A DNA stretch of 50,204 bases from Actinomycetes bacterium. Its GTDB lineage: Bacteria > Actinomycetota > Actinomycetes > Streptosporangiales > Streptosporangiaceae. Positions 1 through 8,254 of this stretch are shown in pieces. The position numbers and the translations under genes were made by a program. The notes below the pieces were generated by a model, which was not told where the DNA came from, did no database searches, and saw only the letters and a program-made list of their open reading frames with translations. The stretch's first letter is position 1. Each line of letters starts with the position of its first letter. The stretch lies in NCBI GenBank assembly GCA_025964575.1, contig JAOPYO010000352.1:1-50204 (forward strand). Reading direction: 5' to 3'.

Positions 1-2
1 AC

Positions 3-251
3 ACCTGCGCCTTCCGCGAATGCGCCATCCCCGCCCGATACTGCGAAGTCGACCACGTCCTGAACTGGAGCGATGCCCACACCACCGACATCGACCTCCT
101 CGCCCCCTGCTGCTCATGGCACAACCGGGCCAAATACCGCCTCGCCGACCAGGTCACCATGACCCGAGACACTCAAGGCCGGTGGGTCTACACCATCGAC
201 CGATCCTGCAAACGCCGGACAGGGGCTACCACCACGGCCAGGGGCCCGTGA
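3..251 (+). CDS. HNH endonuclease-domain protein, C-terminal part (13E12/DUF222-type)
   Basis: Only the last 82 codons lie in the window, so the 5' end is outside it. The frame reads through an HNH zinc-finger nuclease core: a CAFREC pair, a second cysteine, EVDHV with the catalytic His, then a CC..WHNRAKY tail that gives the final Asn/His and cysteine ligand. This layout is typical of the C-terminus of DUF222/13E12-repeat proteins, which are abundant and often mobile in actinobacteria. The biological role of that family is poorly known. A DNA-cleaving function is family inference; the metal and His residues are seen directly. Confidence 0.8.
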   Translation, partial: TCAFRECAIPARYCEVDHVLNWSDAHTTDIDLLAPCCSWHNRAKYRLADQVTMTRDTQGRWVYTIDRSCKRRTGATTTARGP

Positions 252-557
252 AGCTCGTGTAGCGGCAACCTCCTCCTGCGGCGCCGACGACGGCATCGAT
301 AGGAGACATCTCTTTGCCCCGGCATCCCGCGCCTCAGGCTCGATGGCCGGGTGCGGCCCCGTGACGGTGTGTGCCGCGCGGCGCCTTCTGTAGGGTTCAC
401 TGTGGGCAACGCTGCCCTGGAACACCTGGACCTAAGCCATCGATGCCGTGGTCAGCGGTCTTCACCGAGCCCGACTCGCGACGTGGCCGTAGCCCCATTG
501 CAGCGACATCAGGCATGATCGCAGCGCATGTGCTGTGCGGCTGGGTGGTCAGACCGC
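252..557. other. Intergenic stretch without recognisable gene
   Basis: Several short frames are open on both strands because of GC bias, but none shows a recognisable family motif or a convincing ribosome-binding site. No strong hairpin or repeat was seen. It separates the HNH gene tail from the DUF397 remnant on the other strand. Confidence 0.5.
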
Positions 558-743
558 TCAGGTGCTCTTGACCCGGCGGACGAAGGCTCCCCAGACGACG
601 GCCTGGAAGGTCAGCGCGGGCTGGGTGGTCTTCTTGGAGTCCCGTACCGCGATGACGCCGTCAAGGGCGGCGACCTCGACGCAGTTGTCGCCGTTGTGTC
701 CGCTTAGCCTGGCTGCCTTGTGGACGGGCTCGCTTGGTGGCAG
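558..743 (-). pseudogene. DUF397-domain protein, apparently 5'-truncated
   Basis: The frame ends in a classic DUF397 signature: SGHNGDNCVEVA, then IAVRDSKK, PALTF and a W.AF..RVK tail. DUF397 proteins are about 60-80 residues long and in actinomycetes usually follow an XRE regulator gene, as in the Streptomyces BldB/AbaA-like sets. Here the expected N-terminal W.KSSYS motif is replaced by AARLSG. There is no ATG, GTG or TTG in frame before the stop of the upstream SDR gene, and no XRE gene is next to it. I infer a remnant, or a gene using a very unusual start; the end coordinate marks the first in-frame CTG. The domain call is firm, its expression is not. Confidence 0.65.
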
Positions 744-754
744 GACGCGGCTGA

Positions 755-1492
755 TCAGCCCTGTGCCATGTAGCCGCCGTCGACGGCAAGGGTGACGCCG
801 GTGATGTAGCTGGAGCGTGGCGACGCGAGGAAGAGGATCGCCTCGGCAATCTCGCGGGGGCGGCCGAGCCGGGCCAGCGGGGTTGCTGCACCCGCCTCCT
901 CGAACTCCTCCTCGCCGATCATGCTCGTCACGTTCTCGGTCTTGGTGTGTCCGGGGGCGATGGCGTTGACCCGGACCCCGCGTCCGCCGAACTCGGCCGC
1001 CCACGTCCGGGTGAACGAGTCGACCGCGGCCTTCGTCGCACCGTAGGCGGCGGTGTCGGGCATACCCCGCAGGCCGGCAATGGTGGTGACGTTGATGATG
1101 CTGCCCGAACCCTTGGCCACCATCTTCCCCGCCAGGGCGGAGGTGAGGAAGAACGGTCCACGGACGTTGGTGTCGAACAGCTCCTGGAACGTGTCCAGGC
1201 CCTGCTCCAGGGCCGGAGCGAAGGGGAACGCGCCGGCGTTGTTGACGAGGATGTCGACCTCGCCAGCATCCTCGGCGAGCCGCGCGACTGACGCTAGGTC
1301 GCTCAGATCGGCGGTGATGAAGCGTGCCTTGCCGCCAGCGGCCTCGATCTCAGCGACGGCCTCGGCGCCCTTTGCCGCGTTGCGGCCGGAGATGATGACG
1401 AGCGCGCCCTCACGGGCGAGGAGGAGGGCCGTCTCACGACCGATGCCCGAGGCGCCGCCGGTGACCAGAGCAGTCTGATTCTGCAGTTCCAT
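755..1492 (-). CDS. SDR-family NAD(P)-dependent oxidoreductase
   Basis: A 245-residue classical short-chain dehydrogenase. It shows the TGGASGIGR dinucleotide-binding turn (residues 11-19), the NNAG motif (84-87), the structural N109 and the YGATK active-site motif (Y150, K154). The residue 13 before Tyr, normally the catalytic Ser, is Thr137 in NVTT. The start is the ATG with AAGGA eight bases upstream; a longer frame exists but lacks a Shine-Dalgarno sequence. The C-terminus VDGGYMAQG is typical. A paralogue with the same Ser-to-Thr change lies 176 bp upstream on the same strand, and a LysR gene lies beyond it. The substrate is unknown. Confidence 0.93.
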   Translation of the reverse strand: MELQNQTALVTGGASGIGRETALLLAREGALVIISGRNAAKGAEAVAEIEAAGGKARFITADLSDLASVARLAEDAGEVDILVNNAGAFPFAPALEQGLDTFQELFDTNVRGPFFLTSALAGKMVAKGSGSIINVTTIAGLRGMPDTAAYGATKAAVDSFTRTWAAEFGGRGVRVNAIAPGHTKTENVTSMIGEEEFEEAGAATPLARLGRPREIAEAILFLASPRSSYITGVTLAVDGGYMAQG

Positions 1493-1668
1493 GAGGTGAT
1501 TCCTTGTCCGTGGAGTGCCGGAGCCCGGTCGAATCCACATAGCTCATGTACCTGGCTGACGTCCGGCGAGGACGCCGGCCAGCGGTAATTCGTGTCGTCG
1601 TGCAGGACGTCCGGTCACCTGGCCTGCTCGGTGTCATGCGCTCCCGCGCAGGCCAGGATTGGGGAACG

Positions 1669-2415
1669 TCAGACGGCGATGCGTCCGCCGTCGACCGGCA
1701 GCACAGCACCGTGAACGAAGCTCGACCGGTCGGTGGCCAGGTAGACGATGGCGTCGGCTACCTCCTGTGCAGTTCCCGGCCGCTGGGCCGGTGCCTGGGC
1801 GGCCAGGGCGTCGACGGCCTCGAGCATCCCCGAGGTTCCCTCGGTGAGCGTCGGGCCCGGGCTGACCGCGTTCACGCGCACCCCACTCGGCCCGTACTCC
1901 GCCGCCCACGACTTCGTCAGCAGGACCAGGGCGGCCTTACTCGACCCGTAGAGGCTCATACCGTCCACGCCGTACTCCGCGACCATCGTGGTCACGTTGA
2001 TGATCGCGCCATGACCTCGCTCGGCCATGGCGGGGGCAAGCTCGGCGACCAGGAAGTACGGTGCCTTCACGTTCAGCCCGTACACCGAGTCGAAGTCGGC
2101 CTCCGTGGTCTCCCCGGTCGGCCCGAACGGGTAGATGCCGGCGTTGTTGACCAGGACGTCGATCTGCCCCACGAGCGCACCGGCCTCCCTGGCCAGCGCG
2201 CGTGCCGAAGCCTCGTCCCGCAGATCGGCAGCCACGAAGTGGCCCTCACCGCCGGCCGCCTCGATCTCCTGCACGACCTTCTTGCCGCGCTCGGCGTCTC
2301 GGCCCGACAGCACGACCCGCGCTCCGAGCCCGGCCAGCGCGAGGGCAGCCGCCCGGCCGATACCGCTGGTCCCACCAGTCACCAACACCGAAGTACCAGA
2401 CAGTTCAGACATCAT
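1669..2415 (-). CDS. SDR-family oxidoreductase (paralogue of the downstream gene)
   Basis: A 248-residue classical SDR with TGGTSGIGR (13-21), NNAG (90-93), an N-V-K motif and YGSSK (Y156, K160). As in its neighbour, the catalytic Ser position is Thr (T143, 13 residues before Tyr). The ATG pair at the start is preceded by GGAGAG. The C-terminus ends in DGGRIAV. The two genes look like an old tandem duplication: similar length, shared NVTT motif, same strand. They may be cotranscribed from the promoter region upstream, which carries a 9-bp inverted repeat. The substrate is unknown. Confidence 0.93.
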   Translation of the reverse strand: MMSELSGTSVLVTGGTSGIGRAAALALAGLGARVVLSGRDAERGKKVVQEIEAAGGEGHFVAADLRDEASARALAREAGALVGQIDVLVNNAGIYPFGPTGETTEADFDSVYGLNVKAPYFLVAELAPAMAERGHGAIINVTTMVAEYGVDGMSLYGSSKAALVLLTKSWAAEYGPSGVRVNAVSPGPTLTEGTSGMLEAVDALAAQAPAQRPGTAQEVADAIVYLATDRSSFVHGAVLPVDGGRIAV

Positions 2416-2913
2416 TGCTCACTCTCCGATATGTGTGTGCTCCACGAAGGGGCCTGCTGATCCAGTCGCTACGTTGACGGCGACTCGATCCAGGTGGTGT
2501 AAGCCGCAGACGTTCCGCACACTTCCCGAGAGGTCATACACGGGAACTATAACCCTTATAAGTGCCATCTATATGCCGCTGACCTGGCACTTAACCCATT
2601 CGATGGCACGTGGGACTGCAGCACGCGGGCGTGCAGTGCGTGCCACGTGTCCCGCTGCACGGTCGTCACGGCCGTACCGGAATGTCGCGAGTACATCAGT
2701 GGCCAGTGAAGCGTCCTGATTACCCAGAGTAACTCAACTCCCCTGCTTCCGGCCTCTCCGCACGCGGGTGACCGGACTCTCCGGCGGAGTGTCCGGGCGC
2801 GCCGCTACCGCTCCGGGAACACTGAGCGTTGTGGTCAGCTGGGTCACCGACCATCCGGAGAGGGTGCGCGTTCCGCTGTTCCACCCCCCGACACGGGCAT
2901 CCCGTCTCTGGCC
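2416..2913. other. Intergenic region between LysR gene and SDR pair
   Basis: About 500 bases without a supported gene. The part nearest the SDR start is AT-rich compared with its surroundings and contains a candidate operator (listed separately). The short open frames near the LysR end have no family signature. Confidence 0.6.
2559..2593 (-). promoter_or_regulatory. 9-bp inverted repeat, candidate operator of the SDR pair
   Basis: The arms TAAGTGCCA and TGGCACTTA are perfect complements separated by 17 bp, so their centres are about 26 bp apart. The surrounding block is AT-rich with TATA-like elements (TTATAAGG, TTATAGT on the minus strand), roughly 150 bp upstream of the second SDR start. 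The LysR gene encoded just upstream on the same strand is the obvious candidate to bind it. The palindrome is seen; the regulator is inferred. Confidence 0.45.
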
Positions 2914-3813
2914 TCAGGCCGAAGGGGGCTGGTCCAGTGCCGCGATGAGGTGGCCGAGATCGCGCCGATGAGAGCTGGCGGGCCAGACCGCCCACGTGCG
3001 ACGCACGAGGGGGTGGCCGACGAGGGGGGACCAGGTGACGGACTCCGGCAGGGGCTGGGACCAGTCAGGGGGCGCAAGGGTGAAAGCCCGGCCCGCGCCG
3101 ACGGCTGCGAGTTTGACCTCGGCGATCAGCGACTGTCCCTCAGGGGGCTCCGGGCCGAGGTCGATGCCGTGGCTGCGCAGGATGGCGGTGAGCGCGTCGT
3201 ACCAGGCGGGGCTGCCGGAGCGAGGGAAGCCGACCCAGTCCAGTCCCGCCAGGGCATCCAGACGGATCCCGTCGGGCCCGGCGAGCTTGACGGCCAAATC
3301 CGTGGCCAGCAGCACTCCGAGATGCTCTTCCACGACCAGCATCGCGTCGAGGTCCTGCCCACTGGGGTGTTCGCGCAGCAGGCCGAGATCAAGGTCGCCG
3401 CTCCGCAGCGCCGCGAGCTGGGCGGAGGTCGACATGTGACGGGCCTGGACCCGGGTGACGGGATAGGCGTCGGCGAGATCGACTAGGGCGCGGGACAGCA
3501 GATCAGAGGGCAGTTCCAGAGGGATACCGATTCGCAGAACACTGTGGCCGGCCGCGGTGTGGGCGGCCATCGCGGCCAGGGCCTGGTCGTGGCGGGCTAA
3601 AACCGCGCGGGCCTCGGCCAGGAGTGTCAATCCGGCGTCGGTGGCCTGGACTCCGGTGCTGCTGCGAACCAGCAGCTGCACGCCGAACTGGCGCTCCAGC
3701 GTGACCATGGTCTGGGACAAGGCCGGCTGACTGACATGCAGCCTGCGTGCCGCGGCGGACAGACCGCCCTCCTCGACGACCGCAACGAACGCCCGCATCT
3801 CCCGCAGCTCCAT
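2914..3813 (-). CDS. LysR-family transcriptional regulator
   Basis: 299 residues, a normal LysR length. The N-terminal winged helix (residues 1-60) has the family pattern MELREMRAFVAVVEEGGLSAAARRLHVSQPALSQ, followed by LER.FGVQLL.R. The substrate-binding domain follows (about 90-295) with VLRIGIP and LDLGLLREHP. LysR proteins bind T-N11-A sites and respond to small ligands. The gene is upstream of, and on the same strand as, the two SDR genes rather than divergent from them, so regulation of those genes is plausible but not shown. The ligand is unknown. Confidence 0.93.
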   Translation of the reverse strand: MELREMRAFVAVVEEGGLSAAARRLHVSQPALSQTMVTLERQFGVQLLVRSSTGVQATDAGLTLLAEARAVLARHDQALAAMAAHTAAGHSVLRIGIPLELPSDLLSRALVDLADAYPVTRVQARHMSTSAQLAALRSGDLDLGLLREHPSGQDLDAMLVVEEHLGVLLATDLAVKLAGPDGIRLDALAGLDWVGFPRSGSPAWYDALTAILRSHGIDLGPEPPEGQSLIAEVKLAAVGAGRAFTLAPPDWSQPLPESVTWSPLVGHPLVRRTWAVWPASSHRRDLGHLIAALDQPPSA

Positions 3814-4066
3814 GGGTTCATCGCATCATGGTTGCCGCGACCAGCGCCATCGCGGCTGGGTAGGCACATCGGCCACTGAGTCGCCCGGGTACCGGGACAT
3901 CAGCCATCGGCCGGCACCTGTCGGTCGCTAGCTCGTGGTCTCTATAGGTGTGCCTTATGGCGACTCTTGGCGAGCGGTCTGGCCGGCAACTACAGGTGGG
4001 GCCGGGATGAGGTTATGTGGGCTCCGAGAGTAGAAGGACCTCTCCCTGCGAGCCGAGGAGCTCTTC

Positions 4067-4888
4067 ATGACCACCGATTCCGCAGACACGCCCACCCTCC
4101 GCGGCGCAGGAGACCTCGACCTCTGGCTCGCCGCTCTGCACGCCAGCTCTCGGCGCCTTGCCAACGCGGTCAACGGTCTGTCCGAGAAGGAGCTGTCTCA
4201 CCCGTCCTTCACGGACGACTGGAACATCGCCCAGGTCCTGTCCCATCTGGGCAGTGCCGCAGAGATCAGCACCAGCCTGTTGGAGCGTGGCCTCGCCGGC
4301 GATACGACCTGGCCGCAGCGGGAGACAGTGATGCCGGTGTGGGAGCGGTGGGACGCTCTGTCCGGACCGGCGCAGCGTGAGGCATGGATGGCCGCCGATG
4401 CCCGCCATCGTCAGCTGCTGGACTCGCTCGATGTGCAGCAGCGCGCGTCGGTGCGCGTGCCGTACTTCGCCGGGTTGCTCAGCGTTCCCGTCTATGCCTG
4501 GTACCGGCTATCGGAGCAGTCGGTGCACGCCTGGGACATCGAGGTTGCTCTGGATCCGGCGGCGGTGATCCCGGCAGCGGAGGTGCGGCTGCTGTGGGAG
4601 CGGCTGGACCTGGTGGCGACGCGGTTTCGGGATGCCGAAACCCTCAGGCGGCTGGGTTCGCGGCAGCTCACCGTCGTTCTGACAGAACCGCCCAGGACGA
4701 TGCTGCTGGACCTGGACGCGGAGTTGCATATCTATCCGTGCGAGCCGGCCGAGCCGGACGGGACGGTGTCCGGATCGGCCGAGGCCGTGCTGCGGCTGGT
4801 CTACGGCCGCAACCGGCCCGAGGACGGCGTCACCGTGACCGGCTCCGTCACCCTGCAGGATCTGCGATCCCTTTTCCCTGGGTTCTGA
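4067..4888 (+). CDS. Maleylpyruvate isomerase-family (mycothiol-dependent, DinB-fold) protein
   Basis: A 273-residue protein with an N-terminal DinB-like four-helix domain (about 15-170). It carries the usual metal-binding pattern, His in VLSHLGSAAE and His/Asp in SVHAWDIE. A smaller MDMPI C-terminal domain follows (about 180-273), with LTEPPRTMLLDL and a final VTLQDLRSLFPGF. In actinobacteria this fold includes mycothiol-dependent maleylpyruvate isomerase and many uncharacterised mycothiol S-transferases, so the exact reaction cannot be assigned. The gene stands alone between oppositely oriented genes. The start is preceded by GAGGAG. Confidence 0.85.
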   Translation: MTTDSADTPTLRGAGDLDLWLAALHASSRRLANAVNGLSEKELSHPSFTDDWNIAQVLSHLGSAAEISTSLLERGLAGDTTWPQRETVMPVWERWDALSGPAQREAWMAADARHRQLLDSLDVQQRASVRVPYFAGLLSVPVYAWYRLSEQSVHAWDIEVALDPAAVIPAAEVRLLWERLDLVATRFRDAETLRRLGSRQLTVVLTEPPRTMLLDLDAELHIYPCEPAEPDGTVSGSAEAVLRLVYGRNRPEDGVTVTGSVTLQDLRSLFPGF

Positions 4889-5153
4889 GTGCCCAGCCTG
4901 GTGCCGCCGGGCCTCAGTCCCGCGGGGCTCAGGCTCTCGGCTAGGAGACAGCCCGAACTTGTCCACAGTGGTGTGGATGCAGACCCAGGCGGCCGTACGC
5001 CGACTGCGCGAGCATGCCCAGGGCGAATGCGGTCCGTGCACATGGCCGCCCCATCCACGACGGCCCGCCGCGAAATGCATCGCGTTCACTGGCAAGGATT
5101 CGCCACGACTCAACGAACGCCGGCGGTTCTTCGGATCGTGGTCATCGTGGGGG

Positions 5154-5594
5154 TCAGGCGAGGTTGTCGCGGATCCTGTTCAGGAGCCGGGTGAGCTCAC
5201 GAGCTTCTGTTTCGGTGAGCCCGCTGGTGGCAGCCCTGTCGACTTCCGCCCACGCGGCGAGGACGGCCTGCACGACGGCTTCGCCGTGTTCGGTCAGCCG
5301 CAGCAGGGTCACCCGGCGGTCGCGCGGATCGGCGGCGCGTTCCACGAACCCGGTCCGCTCCATACGGGTGATCGCTTTGGCGATGGTGGGTTGTTCGATG
5401 CCGATCCGCTGGACCAGTTCCGCCTGTGTTGTGCCGGGATGCTGATGGATGTCGACCACCAAGAGCTCCTGCCCCAAGTACAGCCCGAGTCGTTCCATCC
5501 GCCGCTGAAGCTGGGCGCGGTGCGCCCGAGTGGCCTCCGCGAGCGTGTAGCCGACCGGTCCTTGAGCAGCCGCGATCTCGCGTCCCGTGGTCAC
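5154..5594 (-). CDS. MarR-family transcriptional regulator
   Basis: 146 residues with the MarR winged-helix core: LGLYLGQELLVVDIHQHPGTTQAELVQRIGIEQPTIAKAITRMERTGFVER is the helix-turn-helix, and DPRDRRVTLLRLTEHG is the wing. The GTG start overlaps the stop of the FMN-reductase gene (GTGA), so the two are translationally coupled with the regulator second. The large palindrome at the reductase start is the obvious self-regulatory operator. MarR proteins are usually repressors released by small phenolic or oxidising ligands; the ligand here is unknown. Confidence 0.93.
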   Translation of the reverse strand: MTTGREIAAAQGPVGYTLAEATRAHRAQLQRRMERLGLYLGQELLVVDIHQHPGTTQAELVQRIGIEQPTIAKAITRMERTGFVERAADPRDRRVTLLRLTEHGEAVVQAVLAAWAEVDRAATSGLTETEARELTRLLNRIRDNLA

Positions 5595-6160
5595 GCCGGA
5601 ACCGCCTGCCGATCAGCCCCGACCTTGCTGAGGACACGCCGCCACAACTCCACGATGGCGGCCCGCGGCTCCTCGCCCACAAGCGTCCCGCTCTCATCGA
5701 TGTGGCCGTGGCAGAAACCGACCGCCACATCCAGATCGGAGAGAACCTCGGCACCGACCCGTCGCAGGGCATCGGCCAACTGCAGTTGGGCGAAGGCGCC
5801 CCCGAACTGGTGCGGTGATGCGCTCATCAGGACCACCGGCTTGCCTGCCAGCGGCCGTGGCGGCGCCAGAACCGACAGCCAGTCCACGATGTCCTTCAGC
5901 CCACCAGGGATACCCCGGTTGAACTCAGGCGTCACCAGCAGTACGACATCGGCCGCCGCTACGCGGCCGCGCAAAGCTTGCACGGCGGCCGGGAACGGGC
6001 GTCCGCGAGTTGCGTCAACATGTGGGATCAGAGCGTGGTCGTCCCACACCTCCACCCGAAACGGGTCACCGGCCAGCTCCTGCGCGGCCCGCAACAGAGC
6101 GCGGTTAAGCGACTCTTCTCGCACGCTTCCGCAGATGGCCAGCACCTCGATGATTTCCAT
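5591..6160 (-). CDS. NADPH-dependent FMN reductase (flavodoxin-fold)
   Basis: A 189-residue flavodoxin-like protein. The N-terminal ICGSVREESLNRALLRAA is the phosphate-binding loop of FMN_red proteins, and TPEFNRGIPGGLKDIVDWLS (about 99-118) is the diagnostic second motif. Such enzymes reduce FMN, quinones or azo compounds with NAD(P)H. The ATG lies inside a 37-bp palindrome with no Shine-Dalgarno sequence. A -35/-10 pair (TTGATT, 16 bp, TAAGAT) places the transcription start at or within a few bases of the ATG, so the mRNA is probably leaderless. It forms an operon with the MarR gene downstream. Confidence 0.9.
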   Translation of the reverse strand: MEIIEVLAICGSVREESLNRALLRAAQELAGDPFRVEVWDDHALIPHVDATRGRPFPAAVQALRGRVAAADVVLLVTPEFNRGIPGGLKDIVDWLSVLAPPRPLAGKPVVLMSASPHQFGGAFAQLQLADALRRVGAEVLSDLDVAVGFCHGHIDESGTLVGEEPRAAIVELWRRVLSKVGADRQAVPA

Positions 6161-6190
6161 AGTCGGCTATCTTATAGCCGACTATGGAAA
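6154..6190 (-). promoter_or_regulatory. 37-bp palindromic operator overlapping promoter and start codon
   Basis: Two perfect 17-bp arms (TTTCCATAGTCGGCTAT and its complement) are separated by 3 bp. On the minus strand a -10-like TAAGAT covers the centre, a TTGATT -35 lies just outside the upstream arm, and the reductase ATG lies in the downstream arm. A repressor bound here would block both RNA polymerase and the start codon. The MarR protein of the same operon is the likely binder (inference). Confidence 0.8.
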
Positions 6191-6225
6191 AATCAAGAGG
6201 GCTTCCGCTCCGCCCTGGACTTCGG

Positions 6226-6582
6226 TCAGCCTGCGGCGATGCAGAAGGGGTGTCCTTCTGGGTCGGTGAGGACTGTCCACTGGCCCTCGCCGGGCTGGAA
6301 CTCGGGCTTGGCCGCACCGAGTGCCAGCAGTTCCTTGGTCGCGACGTTCAGGTCTGCGACCTTGAAGTCAAGGTGGGCGTGCTTGGCCGCGTCAGGCCAT
6401 CCCGGTCCCCGGTAGTCGGTGACCCGCTGGAAGGCGAGCTGGATCGGGCCGTCGCCGAGGCAGGCGGAGTCGTCGTCGCTGTGGGTGATCTCCCAGCCGG
6501 TGACCTTCTGATAGAACTCGGCGAGCGCCCCCGGGGCGGCACAGTCGATGATGATCGCGGTGGGCTCTGCGAGAGCGGCCAT
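6226..6582 (-). CDS. VOC-family (glyoxalase/bleomycin-resistance fold) protein
   Basis: 118 residues spanning one VOC module pair. The N-terminal strand-helix TAIIIDCAAPGALAEFYQKVTGWEI is followed by the second half HAHLDFKVADLNVATKELLALGA and the closing VLTDPEGHPFCIAA. The last segment (DPEGHPFCI) is the hallmark of the family. Members isomerise, cleave or bind small hydrophobic or oxidised compounds; the ligand cannot be told here. It is divergent from an AraC-type regulator across about 110 bp, which suggests common control. Confidence 0.9.
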   Translation of the reverse strand: MAALAEPTAIIIDCAAPGALAEFYQKVTGWEITHSDDDSACLGDGPIQLAFQRVTDYRGPGWPDAAKHAHLDFKVADLNVATKELLALGAAKPEFQPGEGQWTVLTDPEGHPFCIAAG

Positions 6583-6693
6583 TGGTGACTCCTTCGTGTT
6601 GTCGCTTGCCCACTAGCATCTGCCCCGCGGCGGCGAGGGTCTTGAAGATCCTTGCGGGCCGTTCCGTCGTACCCCTTGCGTATTGTCTGCGGC

Positions 6694-7476
6694 GTGCTCT
6701 CAGCTGTGACCCTCGCCGCCCGGCCCGAATTCTCCGTGACCACGGTGGCCTGCAGCGATGACCACACCGGGTGGTCGGAGCCGGAGGTACGCGATGACCA
6801 CCGGATGGTGCTGGTGCGGCGCGGACGGTTTCGGCGGTGGGTCGATGGGACCGATACCGATCTGGATTCGACGGTGGCCTACCTCGGGTCGCCGGATGAG
6901 GAGGAACGGTTCGCGCACCCTTCGGGGGGCGACGCCTGCACGTCGGTGGGTTTCACGCCTTGGCTCTGGGGAGGGCTTGCGGGCGGGACAACGGTGTACG
7001 TGGACGCGCGCGTCGATCTGGCTCACCGGCGTCTGCTCGTCGCCGCCGGTGGCGGGGATGTCGACTACGCGCTCACTGAGGAGTTGCTTCGGCTCGTTGC
7101 GGTGGCCGTCGGGCGGGCGGTGGAACGGCCGGGGCCCGCCGACCGGGCGCTCGTCGCGGCGGCCCGTGAGGCGATCATCGAGGGGCACCCGGAGTCAGCG
7201 GGGCTCTGCCCGCTGGCCGGGCTGCTGAAGGTCTCGCCGTACCGGCTGAGCCGCGTGTTCTCGCGAGAGATGGGTGTCTCGCTGACCCACTACCGAAACC
7301 GGGTCCGCGTCGGCCGGGTGATGGAGCAGCTCGAGGGCGGCGAATGCGGCCTCGCCGGCCTGGCTGCGGATCTCGGCTTCGCCGACCAGGCGCACCTTAC
7401 CCGGACCGTTCGCGAGCAGCTGGGGCACACCCCAACCGCGCTCCGCAGGCTGCTCGCCCCAAGTTCGCGCAGCTGA
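6694..7476 (+). CDS. AraC-family transcriptional regulator
   Basis: About 260 residues. The C-terminal third carries two helix-turn-helices of the AraC type: CPLAGLLKVSPYRLSRVFSREMGVSLTHYRNRVRVGR, then LAGLAADLGFADQAHLTRTVREQLGHTPTALRR. The N-terminal part is a poorly conserved sensory domain with strand-rich VLVRRGRFRRWVDG. I chose the GTG just before LSAVTLAARP; a TTG 42 bases upstream is possible. It is divergent from the VOC gene, which it may regulate. Confidence 0.85.
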   Translation: MLSAVTLAARPEFSVTTVACSDDHTGWSEPEVRDDHRMVLVRRGRFRRWVDGTDTDLDSTVAYLGSPDEEERFAHPSGGDACTSVGFTPWLWGGLAGGTTVYVDARVDLAHRRLLVAAGGGDVDYALTEELLRLVAVAVGRAVERPGPADRALVAAAREAIIEGHPESAGLCPLAGLLKVSPYRLSRVFSREMGVSLTHYRNRVRVGRVMEQLEGGECGLAGLAADLGFADQAHLTRTVREQLGHTPTALRRLLAPSSRS

Positions 7477-7637
7477 GGGATCACACAGCCGCGGGAGGTC
7501 TTCGTGCTCGACGGCGAGGTGCGCTGGCGACCACGACATGGTGATGCTCCTCTTGCCGGAGTCCGTGACAACGCCGAGGAAAAGTGCACTTGCAAAAACG
7601 CTCCCGCGGAAGCGCTTCGAGTTCGCCACGCGACCCT

Positions 7638-8150
7638 CTAGCTGACTGCCCCTCGGTTGTCGCCGTCCGCGGGTGGCTCCGAGCGGGACGTCAGGATGCC
7701 CAGCACGCACGCCAACTCGTGCAACGCGTCGTCGGCGAAAACGTGACCTCCAGCCAGGACACGCTGCAGTGCGGCCCGGTCCATGGTGGGCGAACCGGCC
7801 TGGGCAGCCCACGCCCCGATCCGCTGGTGCAGTTCGCCGTCCTCGGCGCCGGGCGTCGTCGGGACAGGCATGTCGTACTCGGCGGCCGTCTTCTCGTTGA
7901 GGAAGACCTCCCACTGGGTGACGCCGTCGACCGCCCCACGCACGTGGGCGAAGTCACTGTCACACACGATCGCGGTCAACGCGGGTCCGGGCGCAGCAGC
8001 TAGCGCGGCATCCAGATCAGGATCGAAGCTGAGAGCGACATCCACAAACGCCCAGCCGGGCGCCGGAGTTCCCCAGGATTGCGAGTCCGGCCAGATCTGT
8101 TGAGCATCGGCGGGGGCCCGACACGCCAGAAACGCAGACCAGGTACCCAT
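7638..8150 (-). CDS. Conserved hypothetical protein
   Basis: 170 residues with a tidy amino-acid composition and a plausible start, followed on the same strand by an AT-richer gap. I recognise no catalytic motif. It starts MGTWSAFLACRAPADAQQIWPDS and contains a central acidic segment and the helix TMDRAALQRVLAGGHVFADDALHELACVLG. There is no signal peptide or membrane span. It looks like a soluble cytoplasmic protein of unknown role. Confidence 0.6.
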   Translation of the reverse strand: MGTWSAFLACRAPADAQQIWPDSQSWGTPAPGWAFVDVALSFDPDLDAALAAAPGPALTAIVCDSDFAHVRGAVDGVTQWEVFLNEKTAAEYDMPVPTTPGAEDGELHQRIGAWAAQAGSPTMDRAALQRVLAGGHVFADDALHELACVLGILTSRSEPPADGDNRGAVS

Positions 8151-8254
8151 CTCATCCTCCTAGAACGACCCGCATCAGCGCACGCACTGTATCTGGGACC
8201 TCCGACAAGACCCGAGCCAATCTTCCCGACGACCCGAAAACTTGCCGAGTCCGG

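Noticed and set aside
2720..2995. Possible small gene on the minus strand after the LysR gene
   Set aside because: Overlaps the LysR 3' end, lacks motifs and a ribosome-binding site; composition looks like noise.
4959..6269. Long open frame (436 codons) on the plus strand over the MarR and FMN-reductase genes
   Set aside because: It is antisense to two clear genes, has Arg/Ser/Pro-rich composition without motifs, and arises from GC-rich codon positions.
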